From: DSFT01 sp032249175
Lineage (GTDB): Bacteria; Hydrothermota; Hydrothermia; LBFQ01; DSFT01
Assembly (NCBI GenBank): GCA_032249175.1
Contig: JAVVGK010000007.1
Span: forward strand, 1 to 31,185
Length of the DNA: 31,185 nucleotides
Direction of reading: 5' to 3'
Shown here: positions 31,139 to 31,185 of the stretch, in pieces
How positions within the stretch are numbered: the first letter of the stretch is position 1
Layout: each line of letters opens with the position of its first letter
Notes under the pieces: model-generated
Told to the model about the DNA's origin: nothing
What the model saw: the letters and a program-made list of their open reading frames with translations, nothing else
Databases searched by the model: none
Program-made: the position numbers and the translations under genes

Positions 31139-31185
31139 TTGTCCAATAATGTCTAAAATATAGATTATTTCTTATTTTTCCCACC
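31139..31185 (-). repeat. Intergenic inverted-repeat element, copy D, cut by window edge
   Basis: TTGTCCAATAA (31139-31149) is followed by a stretch that matches copy B's start (TTATTTTTC...CCACC) with several substitutions. The body continues beyond the window. Orientation relative to the neighbouring gene is the same as for copies A and B. Confidence 0.7.

Overview
The window is a very AT-rich, densely packed bacterial chromosome segment. It comes from a double-membraned (Gram-negative type) organism: there are genes for CMP-Kdo synthesis (kdsB), heptose precursor synthesis (gmhA), lipoproteins with clear lipoboxes and a beta-barrel outer-membrane protein ending in Phe. It also has a V/A-type rather than F-type ATPase locus, a PrkA-type kinase, a HerA-like ATPase and a LamG protein with a Bacteroidetes-like C-terminal sorting domain. 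This mix suits a deep-branching uncultured lineage such as the WOR-3/FCB-like phyla, but the placement is inference. No rRNA, tRNA, CRISPR array or transposase gene was seen.

Layout. 1-2307 (-): ispG then purD, purD cut by the window edge. 2343-5129 (-): prkA, a FixH/YtkA-like lipoprotein and an unknown protein. 5129-5409: repeat copy A between divergent promoters. 5409-9160 (+): LamG protein, then V-ATPase subunits I, K and E only. 9108-13899 (-): a seven-gene overlapping operon starting with a Tat-targeted PqqD-like protein, then kdsB, a CoA-binding protein, an unknown, pmbA/tldE, thiL and a DUF3108 protein. 13940-16336 (+): EamA transporter, yebC, and a TPR gene broken by frameshifts and small deletions. 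16296-16772 (-): folK. 16808-18600 (+): PKD lipoprotein and outer-membrane protein. 18590-20684 (-): cobalamin adenosyltransferase, phosphodiesterase, glycosyltransferase. 20728-24274 (-): a small unknown gene; then two lipoproteins followed by gmhA, a LytR_C-domain protein, pgpA and a CcmB-like membrane protein. 24319-24751: tandem repeat copies B and C. 24768-26285 (-): yifB/comM. 26355-29050 (+): herA-like and comEC. 29033-31098 (-): UDP-sugar dehydrogenase and glycosyltransferase. 31139-31185: start of repeat copy D.

Two structures go beyond ordinary annotation. First, most transcription units start with a conserved -10-like box (GCTTTAWAATTTT) only 6-13 bases before the start codon, with no ribosome-binding site, which implies largely leaderless mRNAs. 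Genes with a real Shine-Dalgarno are mainly lipoproteins, an outer-membrane protein, the ATPase c-ring subunit and prkA. Second, a repeated intergenic element of about 170-200 bases, with 11-base terminal inverted repeats and internal GAA/TTC-loop hairpins, occurs four times. In three of the four copies the same end lies 18-26 bases upstream of such a promoter, pointing the same way relative to the gene. Genes are very tightly packed, and four convergent pairs overlap at their 3' ends.
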